In this document: piece after piece, positions 15,585-23,884 of the stretch | Layout: each line of letters starts with the position of its first letter | Numbering within the stretch: position 1 is the stretch's first letter | Assembly: GCF_002532075.1 (NCBI RefSeq) | Contig: NZ_LYXE01000153.1 | Location: 1 to 32,095 of the forward strand | DNA from: Candidatus Chloroploca asiatica | Lineage (GTDB): Bacteria > Chloroflexota > Chloroflexia > Chloroflexales > Chloroflexaceae | Direction of reading: 5' to 3' | Length of the DNA: 32,095 nt | The notes under the pieces: generated by a model | Database searches by the model: none | What the model saw: only the letters and a program-made list of their open reading frames with translations | Told to the model about the DNA's origin: nothing | Position numbers and translations under genes: made by a program

Positions 15585-16508
15585 ATGCAGGTCTGTTCCG
15601 TCATCATTATCAGTTTCAATACGGTCACGTTGTTACGCACGTGCCTGGCCTCGTTGCGTGCATGCCAACTGGCGCTCGAAGTGATTGTCGTTGACAATGA
15701 CTCGCACGATGGCAGCCCGGCCATGGTACGCGCCGAATTTCCCGAGGTGCGGTTGCTGGCCCTCGACCACAACCTGGGCTTTGCCGGCGCAACTAATCGG
15801 GGCCTTGCCGCCGTGACTGGTACGCCACCCTTCTATCTCTTGCTCAACCCCGATACGGTTGTGCATCCCGGGGCCATCGAGACACTCGTGGCGTTCCTAG
15901 AGGCCCATCCTCGCGTTGGCATGGTTGGGCCACGCCTCTTGAATCCCGATGGCACCCTCCAACAGGCAGCGTTTCGTTTCCCCACACTGCTGATGACCTT
16001 GCTCGATCTCTTCCCGCCCGGCGAGGTCTTGCCAGGCCGACTCTATGGGTCATGGTGGCATGGTCGCTATCCTCACGCAACGGGGACGACACCCTTCGCG
16101 ATTGATCATCCGCTCGGGGCGTGCATGCTGGTGCGCCGCGAAGTAGTTGCCACGGTGGGGGCACTTGATCAACGTTATTTTATGTACAGCGAAGAGATCG
16201 AATGGTGTTGGCGGATCAAAGCAACGGGTTGGGCCATCTGGCAGGTTCCCGCTGCAACCGTTACCCATGTCGGGGGTGCGGCGACCAGCCAGGTTCGCCC
16301 ACGCATGTTTGTTGCGCTCTGGCAGAGTCGCCTCCAATTCACCGCACAGCACCGTTCGCCGCAATCTTTGCATGCCCAGCGAAGCCTCGTACGCCTCGGC
16401 ATGCTGCGCCTGACCCTGCTTGCCTGGTTGGCCTATGCTGGTGGTAGGCTCTCGTACGAGAACCTGCGAAGCAATTTATGGGCCTATGGCACCGTTTTTC
16501 GCCTCTAA
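15585..16508 (+). CDS. Glycosyltransferase family 2
   Basis: A 307-residue inverting GT2 enzyme of the rhamnosyltransferase-like group. The GT-A fold signatures are VIIISFNTVTLLRTCLASL at the start, VIVVDNDSHDGSPAMV, the LLLNPDTVV nucleotide/metal site (DxD equivalent), and GACMLVRREVVATVGALDQR with YSEEIEWCWR. A C-terminal hydrophobic stretch (LGMLRLTLLAWLAYAGG) may touch the membrane. An in-frame extension upstream to 15360 overlaps the divergent IMPase gene and lacks family similarity; the VCSVIIIS strand right after the ATG at 15585 marks the true start. It probably adds sugars to a surface polysaccharide or glycolipid; the acceptor is unknown. Confidence 0.92.
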   Translation: MQVCSVIIISFNTVTLLRTCLASLRACQLALEVIVVDNDSHDGSPAMVRAEFPEVRLLALDHNLGFAGATNRGLAAVTGTPPFYLLLNPDTVVHPGAIETLVAFLEAHPRVGMVGPRLLNPDGTLQQAAFRFPTLLMTLLDLFPPGEVLPGRLYGSWWHGRYPHATGTTPFAIDHPLGACMLVRREVVATVGALDQRYFMYSEEIEWCWRIKATGWAIWQVPAATVTHVGGAATSQVRPRMFVALWQSRLQFTAQHRSPQSLHAQRSLVRLGMLRLTLLAWLAYAGGRLSYENLRSNLWAYGTVFRL

Positions 16509-16524
16509 AAGCCCGAATCACATC

Positions 16525-16553
16525 TTGCAGAGAAGGTATTCCAATGCTATAGT
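16525..16553 (+). promoter_or_regulatory. Sigma70-type promoter with extended -10, far upstream of the NYN gene
   Basis: TTGCAG (16525-16530) and TATAGT (16548-16553) are separated by 17 bases, and TGC precedes the -10 box. It starts only 17 bases after the GT2 stop codon. The predicted start near 16560 would leave a leader of about 343 bases before the NYN-LOTUS ATG. Confidence 0.6.
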
Positions 16554-16559
16554 AACAAG

Positions 16560-16902
16560 CGCAGAGAGTAGTCTTGGTCTTGACCAGGCAATGGCAATCA
16601 GCTACTCGTGCATGGATGCAGTTGCAGAATAGTATGATGAGGTAGCTCACGAGAATTTTCCCGGTGCTGTGCCCCTGGCCTGGTTTGGTTGTGTAGTGAT
16701 ATGCTTGTGCGAAGACTGGCAGGCGAAGACTGCCCCTGACTACGATAGTCGTCGCCTGGCACACGCCCTCAATCATATGCACATCATGGTGGTAGCTAAC
16801 TCCCGCTCTACCAGATAACCAGAAACGTTGCCTCGTGCTGGCCCCGAAGTATCTCTCTCCGCACCTCACCTCACCCACACAACAGGAGTAAGTTAGTAAC
16901 CA
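16560..16902 (+). other. Long non-coding leader of the NYN-LOTUS gene
   Basis: No convincing gene lies in these 343 bases. A 13-codon frame begins at the ATG at 16591 (MAISYSCMDAVAE) but has only a weak ribosome binding site. Around 16714-16780, GCAGGCG and CGCCTGGC plus GACTACGATAGTC could fold into a hairpin. It could be a structured 5' UTR or contain a small RNA; neither is shown by sequence alone. The NYN gene itself has AGGAG about 15 bases before the ATG. Confidence 0.4.
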
Positions 16903-18975
16903 ATGTATGAGCAGAGGCGACCTGATGTCGCGGTCTTTATCGACTTCGAAAACGTCTATGTCAGTGTCCGTGATAAGTTGAATGCCAATCCTAATTTCGA
17001 AGCGATAATGGATCGTTGTAGCGACCTCGGACGTGTGGTTATTTCACGGGCATACGCCGATTGGTATCGCTATCCACGGGTCACTAGTGCGCTCTATGCC
17101 AATGCGATAGAGCCTATCTATGTGGCTACCTACTATTACGACAAGGATATGGGCCGCACAGGGCGGGCAATTAAAAATAGCGTTGATATGAATCTTTGTA
17201 TCGATGCTATGAAGACCCTGTTTGTTAACACGAATATCAGTAAGTTTGTTCTTGTAACAGGGGATCGTGATTTTATCCCGCTGGTCAATAGTATTCGCCA
17301 GCAAGGCAAAGAGGTCTATATCATTGGCATTGGCGGTGCAGCCAGCACGCACCTCGCGCAGAGTGCCGATGAGTTTGTCTTTTATGAGCAACTGGTAGGC
17401 CGTCAGACCGGTGGTTCAGTGATGGCAACCGCGATTGCCAATCGGGCAACCGAGCTCAACCGCGGTCTTGATGCCGCCACCTTCGAGCCTGCGCCCCGTG
17501 AGCGGAGCCGTGAACCGGCGGTTCCCGAACCAGTAGCCGCCCCAGTACCGCCACCTCCAGCCCCAGCACCAGTGGTAGCTGAAGTTGATATCTATACCGT
17601 ACTGGTTGAAGCAATCCATCTCGTCCGCAAGCGTGGTTATGTCTCGACCCTGGGCTCGATCAAACTGGTGATGAAAGAGTTGATGGGCGGTGACTTCAAA
17701 GAGAGCCGCTATCGGGATGTGAATAATCGCCCCTTTGCCAAGTTCAAGGACTTTGTCGTTGATGCCGAAAAGCGTGGCAAGGTGCAAATCTTTACGAGTG
17801 GGACGGTCAATGAGGTCTTTCTCCCCGGCGAAGACCCCTACAAACTCTCGCAGTTTGCCGCTGCGCTGACCGATGAATTACCGCTTGAGCCGGTCATTGA
17901 TCCTTCACTAAGCTTGAATGGACGCAGCGAACCGCTCCTGATCGAGGCTCCTGCGCCCGAACCGCCTGTGTCAAGTAGCCGACGTCGCCGCCGCCGTTCC
18001 CGCCGTCCGCAGAGTGCGGCACATCCATCAGCCGAGGATGCCAATCAGTTGCAGTCCGCTGAGAGTGCGCTTAATTTTGATGATCCTGACGATGCAACAA
18101 CCCCTGTCGGTGATGATGAACTGGTCGCGCTTGATCACCTGGAGGAGCCGGCTGAAGTCGTTGCTTTCTTTGAAGAGCACGCCCCTGATGAACTCATGGG
18201 TGCTGATTTGCGCGAACTTTCCTCCGCCGAACCACCCCTGGCCGATGAAGCACCAGACCTTGTGGCACTCGACAGCGATGGTTCTGATGATGCAGCCTGG
18301 GAAGCAGCAGCCAGTGCGCTTGCCGCCCAGTTGCTTGCCCCAGCTGAGGTTGACTGGGAAGCGATGGCGTCTGAACCGCAGGTTCCTCACGAAGAGGCCT
18401 GGGAAGCCGTGGCCCACGCGGTTGCCGCCGAGGATCAGGCCCGCCAGGCAAGTGATCTTGAGGAGACTCACCCGAGCGAGGCCACGCCGGTGGCTGAACT
18501 GGCCGAGGTGAACACTGAGGATGCGCCTGATGCGGTGGCGGTTGCCGAGGCTCATCCTGAGGAAGTTGCCGAGGCCCACCCCGAGGAGGGGGAGGGCACC
18601 GACGTCCACCCCGAAGTCAGCGCCGAAGCACCGCCCGAGGGTGGAGAGCCTGCCTCCACGGAGGTTGTTCAGACCGTTGACGAGACGGAAGAAGTCCCTG
18701 CGAGTGAGCAAGAAGCGTTTGAGCCAATCTTGTTTACCGATGAAGAGTGGGACGTATTCCGGCACATGATGGCGAGTTTTGCCAAGCCGACCTCATTCCA
18801 ACAGATCTTCGATACACTACGTGGCTGGCGCAAAGAACACAACCTTGTACGCACGAATGAGCAACTCCGAACTATGGTCAAGCAAGCCATCAACAATGGC
18901 ATCCTTGAACGGAGTGGCCGTGGCAAACGTATCTACTACGTGCTCAAAGAGGAAGCCCCTCTCGCCGCAGAGTAG
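16903..18975 (+). CDS. NYN-domain (LabA/PIN-like) ribonuclease with LOTUS/OST-HTH domain
   Basis: A 690-residue protein in four parts. Residues 7-165 form a NYN domain of the LabA/DUF88 type with its acidic residues in place: Asp14 in VFIDFENVY, Asp95 in NSVDMNL, and Asp121/Asp123 in VTGDRDFIPLV; these would hold Mg2+ in an RNase active site. A Pro-rich linker follows. Residues about 226-305 match an OST-HTH/LOTUS RNA-binding domain (LVRKRGYVSTLGSIKLVMKE). A basic patch (SRRRRRRSRRPQ) then leads into a long acidic Ala/Glu/Pro low-complexity region (about 370-605) with imperfect EAHPEE repeats. The last 80 residues form a further winged-helix-like module (FRHMMASFAKPTSFQQIFDT). It probably binds and cuts RNA. 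A terminator follows the stop. Confidence 0.9.
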   Translation: MYEQRRPDVAVFIDFENVYVSVRDKLNANPNFEAIMDRCSDLGRVVISRAYADWYRYPRVTSALYANAIEPIYVATYYYDKDMGRTGRAIKNSVDMNLCIDAMKTLFVNTNISKFVLVTGDRDFIPLVNSIRQQGKEVYIIGIGGAASTHLAQSADEFVFYEQLVGRQTGGSVMATAIANRATELNRGLDAATFEPAPRERSREPAVPEPVAAPVPPPPAPAPVVAEVDIYTVLVEAIHLVRKRGYVSTLGSIKLVMKELMGGDFKESRYRDVNNRPFAKFKDFVVDAEKRGKVQIFTSGTVNEVFLPGEDPYKLSQFAAALTDELPLEPVIDPSLSLNGRSEPLLIEAPAPEPPVSSSRRRRRRSRRPQSAAHPSAEDANQLQSAESALNFDDPDDATTPVGDDELVALDHLEEPAEVVAFFEEHAPDELMGADLRELSSAEPPLADEAPDLVALDSDGSDDAAWEAAASALAAQLLAPAEVDWEAMASEPQVPHEEAWEAVAHAVAAEDQARQASDLEETHPSEATPVAELAEVNTEDAPDAVAVAEAHPEEVAEAHPEEGEGTDVHPEVSAEAPPEGGEPASTEVVQTVDETEEVPASEQEAFEPILFTDEEWDVFRHMMASFAKPTSFQQIFDTLRGWRKEHNLVRTNEQLRTMVKQAINNGILERSGRGKRIYYVLKEEAPLAAE

Positions 18976-19000
18976 AAATGACACGTACGATGGTGCGGGC

Positions 19001-19041
19001 AAGTGCCCCCAAAGCTCGTCAGTGCTCTGGGGGCACTTTGT
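19001..19041 (+). terminator. Rho-independent-like terminator after the NYN gene
   Basis: AAGTGCCCCCA (19001-19011) pairs perfectly with 19028-19038 across a 16-base loop and is followed by a short T-run (TTTG). It separates the NYN gene from trpF, so trpF probably has its own promoter or depends on read-through. Confidence 0.65.
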
Positions 19042-19083
19042 CAGAAGGTGGGAGACTTGCGGGAGGGTACCCCGACGTTGTCT

Positions 19084-19722
19084 ATGCTGATCAAAATTTG
19101 TGGCTTACGTACGCAGGAGCATATGCGTGTAGCCGCGCTGGCAGGTGCTGATATGCTCGGGCTTGTGTTTGCACCGAGTCGTCGCCAGGTAAGCATTGGC
19201 GAGGCCGCACAACTTGTGGCTGCATTTCGCGCAGGCCCGCCCCCTTACCCTCACCTGGTCGGCCTCTTTGTCAATCGTGAACCTGCCTTCATTCAAGAGG
19301 TTGCCGATCACCTGGATCTGGATCTGGTGCAACTCAGTGGTACCGAGCCAGCTAGCGATGCCACAACCATCAAGCGCCCGATCCTCAAAACGGTGCGCCT
19401 TGACGGTTCAACTGACGAAGCAGCCTGGCTGGAACTGGCCGACCGTGAAGCAGAAAGAGGCAGCGTAACCCTGCTGATTGACGCCCATGTTCCCGGTCAT
19501 TATGGTGGTACTGGCACCCTGGCCAATTGGAGTCAGGCGCGTGAACTGGCCGCACGGGTACCGACGTTTCTGGCGGGCGGGCTAACACCAGCGAATGTTG
19601 CGGCGGCGATTGCCGCAGTGCAACCACATGGGGTCGACGTCAGCAGTGGCGTTGAGACCGATGGTGGAAAAGATAGTGCAAAGATTGAGGCTTTCATTGC
19701 AGCAGCACGTGCCTCCCAGTAG
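19084..19722 (+). CDS. trpF: Phosphoribosylanthranilate isomerase
   Basis: A (beta/alpha)8-barrel enzyme of 212 residues that converts N-(5'-phosphoribosyl)anthranilate to CdRP in tryptophan synthesis. Diagnostic features are the N-terminal MLIKICGLRT with the catalytic Cys6, LGLVFAPSRRQV, LVGLFVNR, LLIDAHVPGHYGGTG with the catalytic Asp, and the phosphate-binding FLAGGLTPANV with VDVSSGVE. A frame open to 19003 adds 27 residues without family similarity, and MLIKICG is the usual start. GGGAGGG lies 16 bases upstream, rather far; a TTG two codons earlier (19078) would have better spacing. It is separated from trpB by two unrelated genes. Confidence 0.96.
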   Translation: MLIKICGLRTQEHMRVAALAGADMLGLVFAPSRRQVSIGEAAQLVAAFRAGPPPYPHLVGLFVNREPAFIQEVADHLDLDLVQLSGTEPASDATTIKRPILKTVRLDGSTDEAAWLELADREAERGSVTLLIDAHVPGHYGGTGTLANWSQARELAARVPTFLAGGLTPANVAAAIAAVQPHGVDVSSGVETDGGKDSAKIEAFIAAARASQ

Positions 19723-21160
19723 CTTCTCATTGCTTCGTCTTCTCCTCCGGCTCAAAGCGCTTGTGCTGGGGGTTACAGTTGTCATTCTGCTCTTCCGCCG
19801 TCTGGTGATGCACTTCCGGCGCATTATTCTCCGTCCCACAGGATATACCACCGGCCAATTTGATCCAGCCCTGATCCAGGCACATCAACGCCGGATTGTG
19901 TTGAGCGATCTCCATATGGGAGGAGGAGATCTGCTGGATGATTTTCAAACTGATGCGATCTTTGTCCGTTTTGTTGATCAGTATGTCAAAAGTGATGAAC
20001 CAACGGATCTCATTCTGGCCGGAGATACCTTCGAGTTTCTGCAGATACGCCTGCCCGATCTGCGGGATGACGAGTATAGCGATAGTGCCGCCCGCCAGCG
20101 CATGGAGGCTATTCTTGAGGCGCATCGCCCGGTAATTGAAGCCCTGGCACGCTTCATTGCACAGCCGCGCCATTGCCTCACCATTCTTGTAGGGAACCAC
20201 GACTTCGAGTTGCACTTTCCGAGTGCGCGGCAGTGCCTCCGCGAGGCGCTCGGGGTCAAGGTTGATGATCTACGGTTGCGTTTCGGGCTCCACTATCATG
20301 GCGGGGGCGTCTATATTGTGCATGGCAATCAGTTTGATCCCTGGAACCGCTTTGTTCACTTTGATGGCGTCAGTGAACCATTTGAAATGATCCGTGGTAG
20401 TCAACTCGTCAAAGAAGTCATCAACGATCTGGAAGATGATCCTCTTCCATTTGCCCATTTGATTGACAATATCAAGCCTTCATCTGCACTCTTCTGGTAT
20501 CTACTGGCCCTACCGCGGCTGCGGAACCAGGCGTCCCGACGTTTTTTAGCGCGTGGAGTGACCGGGTTTCTCCAGGTTGTCGCGTGGCCGGCCTCACATC
20601 AGTTGTCGCCAATTGGTGTTGAAAGCCTGCCAGAAGCGATGCCAGACCTACCGATCCTGCATCGGCTCTGGGCGGCAGTGGTACGGTTCCGCCGTGGGCG
20701 GGTAGCGCGTCGGCGCGAAGTGGCGCGCCAGGTCAGCAACGTAGCGGGGGCGGTCAACCCATCTGACGAAGTACTATTGCAACTGCAGAGTGAAGCGACG
20801 CGCCAGATCGCCCGCGAACAACGCACCTTCAGCGATCAGTCAACCCGCGCCATGCTTGAAATTGCCCGTCGCCCCGCACATCAGCATGACACGCTCTTTG
20901 TCTGTGGTCATACACATCTCGCCCGCATCGTACCCCTTGGCCTTGGACAATTTTATGTAAATACTGGCAGTTGGACCGAGATTATTCTCGATATTGCGAC
21001 GATGCGACGTCAAGAGCAGCGCTTTCCCTTCCTCGAAGTAACCTACCCCCAGGGATCACGTCCGGTGGGTCGCCTGCTTGTGTGGGATGATACCGATCGC
21101 ATCGCCCATCCGTGGCATGAGGAGGTCACACCGGTACGCGGACGGGCGGTACGTCCATAA
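19661..21160 (+). CDS. Membrane-anchored calcineurin-like metallophosphoesterase
   Basis: About 499 residues. After an N-terminal hydrophobic helix (LKALVLGVTVVILLF) comes a complete set of metallophosphoesterase metal motifs: VLSDLHMGG (D-x-H), LILAGDTFEF (GD), LVGNHDFEL (GNHD), YIVHGNQFDPWNR, and FVCGHTHLARI (GHTH) near the C-terminus. The DLH and GNHD spacing recalls UDP-2,3-diacylglucosamine hydrolases, but about 150 residues of unassigned helical sequence lie between the fourth and fifth motifs, so the substrate is open. The start is uncertain: the ATG at 19661 overlaps trpF by 62 bases, while a GTG at 19709 overlaps it by 14; neither has a strong ribosome binding site. Overlap with trpF suggests co-transcription. 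Confidence 0.88.
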   Translation: MVEKIVQRLRLSLQQHVPPSSFSLLRLLLRLKALVLGVTVVILLFRRLVMHFRRIILRPTGYTTGQFDPALIQAHQRRIVLSDLHMGGGDLLDDFQTDAIFVRFVDQYVKSDEPTDLILAGDTFEFLQIRLPDLRDDEYSDSAARQRMEAILEAHRPVIEALARFIAQPRHCLTILVGNHDFELHFPSARQCLREALGVKVDDLRLRFGLHYHGGGVYIVHGNQFDPWNRFVHFDGVSEPFEMIRGSQLVKEVINDLEDDPLPFAHLIDNIKPSSALFWYLLALPRLRNQASRRFLARGVTGFLQVVAWPASHQLSPIGVESLPEAMPDLPILHRLWAAVVRFRRGRVARRREVARQVSNVAGAVNPSDEVLLQLQSEATRQIAREQRTFSDQSTRAMLEIARRPAHQHDTLFVCGHTHLARIVPLGLGQFYVNTGSWTEIILDIATMRRQEQRFPFLEVTYPQGSRPVGRLLVWDDTDRIAHPWHEEVTPVRGRAVRP

Positions 21161-21231
21161 AGTAGTCCACCCCGTAGGGATTGCCCCTGCAAACTGAGTA
21201 CCATGCGATACAACGCTAGGGAAAAGTGTAC

Positions 21232-21237
21232 TATAAT
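21232..21237 (+). promoter_or_regulatory. Candidate -10 box before the Trm112-like gene
   Basis: A perfect TATAAT lies about 80 bases upstream of the ATG at 21316. The hexamer 17 bases before it (TACAAC, 21209-21214) is a poor -35. It would start a transcript with the Trm112-like gene, trpB and the lipid kinase. Confidence 0.4.
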
Positions 21238-21315
21238 TGAGGGGAGTATGTTCGTGCTACGGTCGTAGTTCGTACTTCAGTACAGGTTTTTGCCGTCTAC
21301 ATAGAGGAGGAATCA

Positions 21316-21657
21316 ATGAAAGGTTGGCTACGTCTCCTTGGTCTTGTCGCATTTGTGGGGCTTGGCATCGTGATCTTCCGAGCCATTCGCCAGTATCGCG
21401 AAGATAGCGCGTTTGATGTTCCACAGGCAACTTCTCTGCCTGGTGAAGGGAGTCGGCGGGTCATTAGTCCTGAATTGCTCAGCATTCTTGCCGATCCAGG
21501 CGACAAAGGTCCGGTTGAACTGATCACCGATAGCAGTGGCAAAGAATGGCTCGTGAACCGGCGCAACGGCTTCCGCTACCCGGTTGAAGATGGCATTCCC
21601 ATTATGCTGCTTGAAGAGGGTGAGAAAAATAAGGACGAGAGCCTGATCCAGAAGTAA
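21316..21657 (+). CDS. Membrane-anchored Trm112-like protein without zinc cysteines
   Basis: A 113-residue protein. Residues 4-22 form an N-terminal membrane helix ([18 protein letters not shown]). Residues 50-102 align closely with the Trm112/UPF0434 zinc-ribbon fold: [16 protein letters not shown] where the family has LL-x-IL-x-C-P-x-C-KGPLEL, and [20 protein letters not shown] where it has LVC-x-x-C-G-x-x-YPI-x-DGIPVML. All four zinc ligands are replaced, two by Asp (60, 63) and two by Asn (81, 84). Trm112 proteins activate methyltransferases in eukaryotes and archaea; bacterial members are less understood. The membrane anchor and ligand loss suggest a changed role. GAGGAGG five bases before the ATG supports the start. 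Confidence 0.8.
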   Translation: MKGWLRLLGLVAFVGLGIVIFRAIRQYREDSAFDVPQATSLPGEGSRRVISPELLSILADPGDKGPVELITDSSGKEWLVNRRNGFRYPVEDGIPIMLLEEGEKNKDESLIQK

Positions 21658-21690
21658 GCCTTGTCCTCGCTTTGTTGAAACGTAGAGGTA

Positions 21691-21723
21691 CAAGAGGTGG
21701 TTGCCAGAGGCAACCACCTCTTG
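21691..21723 (+). terminator. Perfect 15-bp hairpin with AGA loop between the Trm112-like gene and trpB
   Basis: Arms 21691-21705 and 21709-21723 are exact complements around AGA. It stands 33 bases after one stop codon and 41 before the trpB ATG. No U-run follows. It could end the upstream transcript, or act as a processing or attenuation structure in the trpB leader. Confidence 0.55.
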
Positions 21724-21764
21724 CGCCAACCCCTAACTTTACCTTGAGAGAGAGTTTGACTGCT

Positions 21765-22964
21765 ATGATCCCAGGCTCAGCCGAAAGCATTGGCACAGGG
21801 CGTTTTGGCCCTTATGGTGGACGCTATGTGCCCGAGACGTTGATGCCCGCAGTGACAAGCCTTGAGGCAGCCTATCAGGATGCCGCTGCCGACCCAACGT
21901 TCTGGGAAGAGCTTGATCACCTGCAACGCACCTATACGGGACGACCAACGCCGTTGACCTTTGCGGCGCGCCTGACCGAGCAGTGTGGTGGTGCCCGCAT
22001 CTATGTCAAACGTGAAGATCTGGCGCATACGGGTGCCCACAAGATCAATAACGCCCTCGGGCAGGGCCTGCTGGCCCGTCGGATGGGCAAGCGGCGCATT
22101 ATTGCCGAAACAGGCGCGGGACAGCACGGGGTCGCTACGGCAACGGTCTGTGCGCTGCTCGGCCTTGAATGCGTGGTCTATATGGGTACCGAGGATATGG
22201 CCCGCCAGAGTCCGAATGTCTTTCGGATGCGCTTGCTGGGGGCCGAGGTACGAGGGGTCGCGAGTGGTTCACGTACGCTGAAAGATGCGATTAACGAGGC
22301 GATGCGTGATTGGGTGACCAATCCCGACAGCTACTATCTGCTCGGGTCGGCGCTGGGGCCACATCCTTACCCAACGATGGTGCGCGATTTCCAAAGTGTC
22401 ATTGGGCGTGAGGCACGGGCGCAGATGCTCGCAACCGTCGGGCGGTTGCCCGATGTGATCATTGCGTGTGTTGGTGGTGGCTCAAATGCGATTGGCATTT
22501 TTGATGCCTTCCGTGATGATTCTGAGGTGGCATTGCGCGGCGTCGAGGCCGGTGGCCGGGGAACGGTGCTTGGCGATCACGCGGCACGCTTCCTCGCCGC
22601 TAGCCCCGGCGTATTGCAAGGAACCTACTCGTATGTGTTGCAAGACGAGGCCGGCCAGATCGCGCTGACCCATTCCGTCTCGGCGGGCCTTGATTATGCA
22701 AGCGTGGGGCCTGAACATGCCTGGTTGCACGATACTGGTCGCGCAACCTATACCTCGGCTGACGATGAAGAGGCCCTTGATGCGTTTGAGACCTGTTCCC
22801 GCCTCGAGGGCATTATCCCGGCGCTCGAAAGTGCGCACGCAGTCGCCGAGGCGCTGAAGCTTGCGCCAACAATGCACCGCGATCAGATTATCTTGATCAA
22901 TATGTCGGGACGGGGTGACAAAGATATCTTTACCGTTGCCGATGCGCTAGGAGTCAAGATCTGA
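21765..22964 (+). CDS. trpB: Tryptophan synthase beta chain
   Basis: A 399-residue PLP enzyme that joins indole and serine to make tryptophan. Landmarks are [18 protein letters not shown] at the start, [19 protein letters not shown] with the PLP lysine at 93, [20 protein letters not shown], the phosphate loop [14 protein letters not shown], and GRGDKD near the end. It is the standard TrpB1 type that normally pairs with TrpA, but trpA is not in the window. An in-frame extension to 21672 runs through the hairpin and is not conserved; the ATG at 21765 fits the family. Its stop overlaps the start of the lipid kinase gene (TGATG). Confidence 0.97.
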   Translation: MIPGSAESIGTGRFGPYGGRYVPETLMPAVTSLEAAYQDAAADPTFWEELDHLQRTYTGRPTPLTFAARLTEQCGGARIYVKREDLAHTGAHKINNALGQGLLARRMGKRRIIAETGAGQHGVATATVCALLGLECVVYMGTEDMARQSPNVFRMRLLGAEVRGVASGSRTLKDAINEAMRDWVTNPDSYYLLGSALGPHPYPTMVRDFQSVIGREARAQMLATVGRLPDVIIACVGGGSNAIGIFDAFRDDSEVALRGVEAGGRGTVLGDHAARFLAASPGVLQGTYSYVLQDEAGQIALTHSVSAGLDYASVGPEHAWLHDTGRATYTSADDEEALDAFETCSRLEGIIPALESAHAVAEALKLAPTMHRDQIILINMSGRGDKDIFTVADALGVKI

Positions 22965-23884
22965 TGAAGATCTGCGTCATCCTCAATCCAGCCGCCGGAC
23001 GCGGGGTTGCCGGTCAACGACGAGCCGAGCTTGAGGCTGCCTTGCGCCGGGCCGATCTCGCGTATACCCTGGTCGCGACCCATAGCCGTGGTGGGGCGAC
23101 TGAGCTTGCCTTCCAGGCGATCGACCGAGGCTTTGATTGCCTTGTGGCGGTGGGTGGCGATGGCACGATCAACGAAGTCGTCAATGGCATCATTGGCAGT
23201 CGCCAGCGTGACCTTGGCGATGCGAAGCTTGGCATTATTCCCCTCGGTACCGGCAGCGATTTTGTCAGGGCTCTGGCTGGGTTTAGCGATGGCGACCTCA
23301 ATAGCTCGGTGCAGCGCATCACAGCGGGGGTGACGCGACCGGTTGATCTTGGTCAGATTGTGGTGGAAGCAGGCAACCAAGAGTTGCATCGGATCTTTAT
23401 CAATGGCCTCGGGGCTGGCATTGATGCCCAGGTTGCCGTTGAAGTACCCAAGATTACCTGGCTGAGCGGCATTGGGGCCTATATCGTCGCGTCAATGCGC
23501 GCCCTTGCGACCTATCGCCCTGGCGTGATGTCGGTTCGCTACGATGGCAAAGAATTCCGCCGCAAACTCTATTTCGCGACAATTGGCAATGGGCGGTTTC
23601 AAGGCGGCGGTTTTTTGATGACCCCTTCAGGCGTCATTGACGATGGTCTGCTTGACCTCTGCGCCGTGCAGAGCCTGCGGTTTGACCAGGTGATCCGCTA
23701 TTACCCCAAGCTGATCGAGGGAACCCATGTCAGCCTGCGAGTGGTGACCACGGCCCAGGCGCGTTCACTGAGCATTGCCTCGGCACGGCCTTTCCCCGTT
23801 GCAACCGATGGCGAGGTCGTTGCGACTGATGCCTCGGCTGTGCATATCGAGGTCATGCCGGGCGCGATCCAGTTGCTCGCCTAA
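22964..23884 (+). CDS. Diacylglycerol kinase-family lipid kinase
   Basis: A 306-residue member of the DagK/YegS/sphingosine kinase family. The signatures are VILNPAAGRG at the start, AVGGDGTINEVVNG (nucleotide-binding loop, about 62-75), PLGTGSDFVRAL, and the C-terminal ATDGEV. It likely phosphorylates diacylglycerol or a related lipid alcohol at the membrane using ATP; the exact lipid is not predictable. The ATG overlaps the trpB stop by one base, with TAGGAG 10 bases upstream, so translation is probably coupled. There is no evident functional tie to tryptophan synthesis. Confidence 0.93.
   Translation: MKICVILNPAAGRGVAGQRRAELEAALRRADLAYTLVATHSRGGATELAFQAIDRGFDCLVAVGGDGTINEVVNGIIGSRQRDLGDAKLGIIPLGTGSDFVRALAGFSDGDLNSSVQRITAGVTRPVDLGQIVVEAGNQELHRIFINGLGAGIDAQVAVEVPKITWLSGIGAYIVASMRALATYRPGVMSVRYDGKEFRRKLYFATIGNGRFQGGGFLMTPSGVIDDGLLDLCAVQSLRFDQVIRYYPKLIEGTHVSLRVVTTAQARSLSIASARPFPVATDGEVVATDASAVHIEVMPGAIQLLA

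Noticed and set aside
16591-16632. 13-codon leader peptide gene (MAISYSCMDAVAE)
   Set aside because: The ribosome binding site is weak and there is no run of regulatory codons; kept only as a possibility within the leader entry.
21672-21764. 31-residue N-terminal extension of TrpB
   Set aside because: It would be encoded through a perfect 15-bp hairpin and does not match TrpB N-termini.
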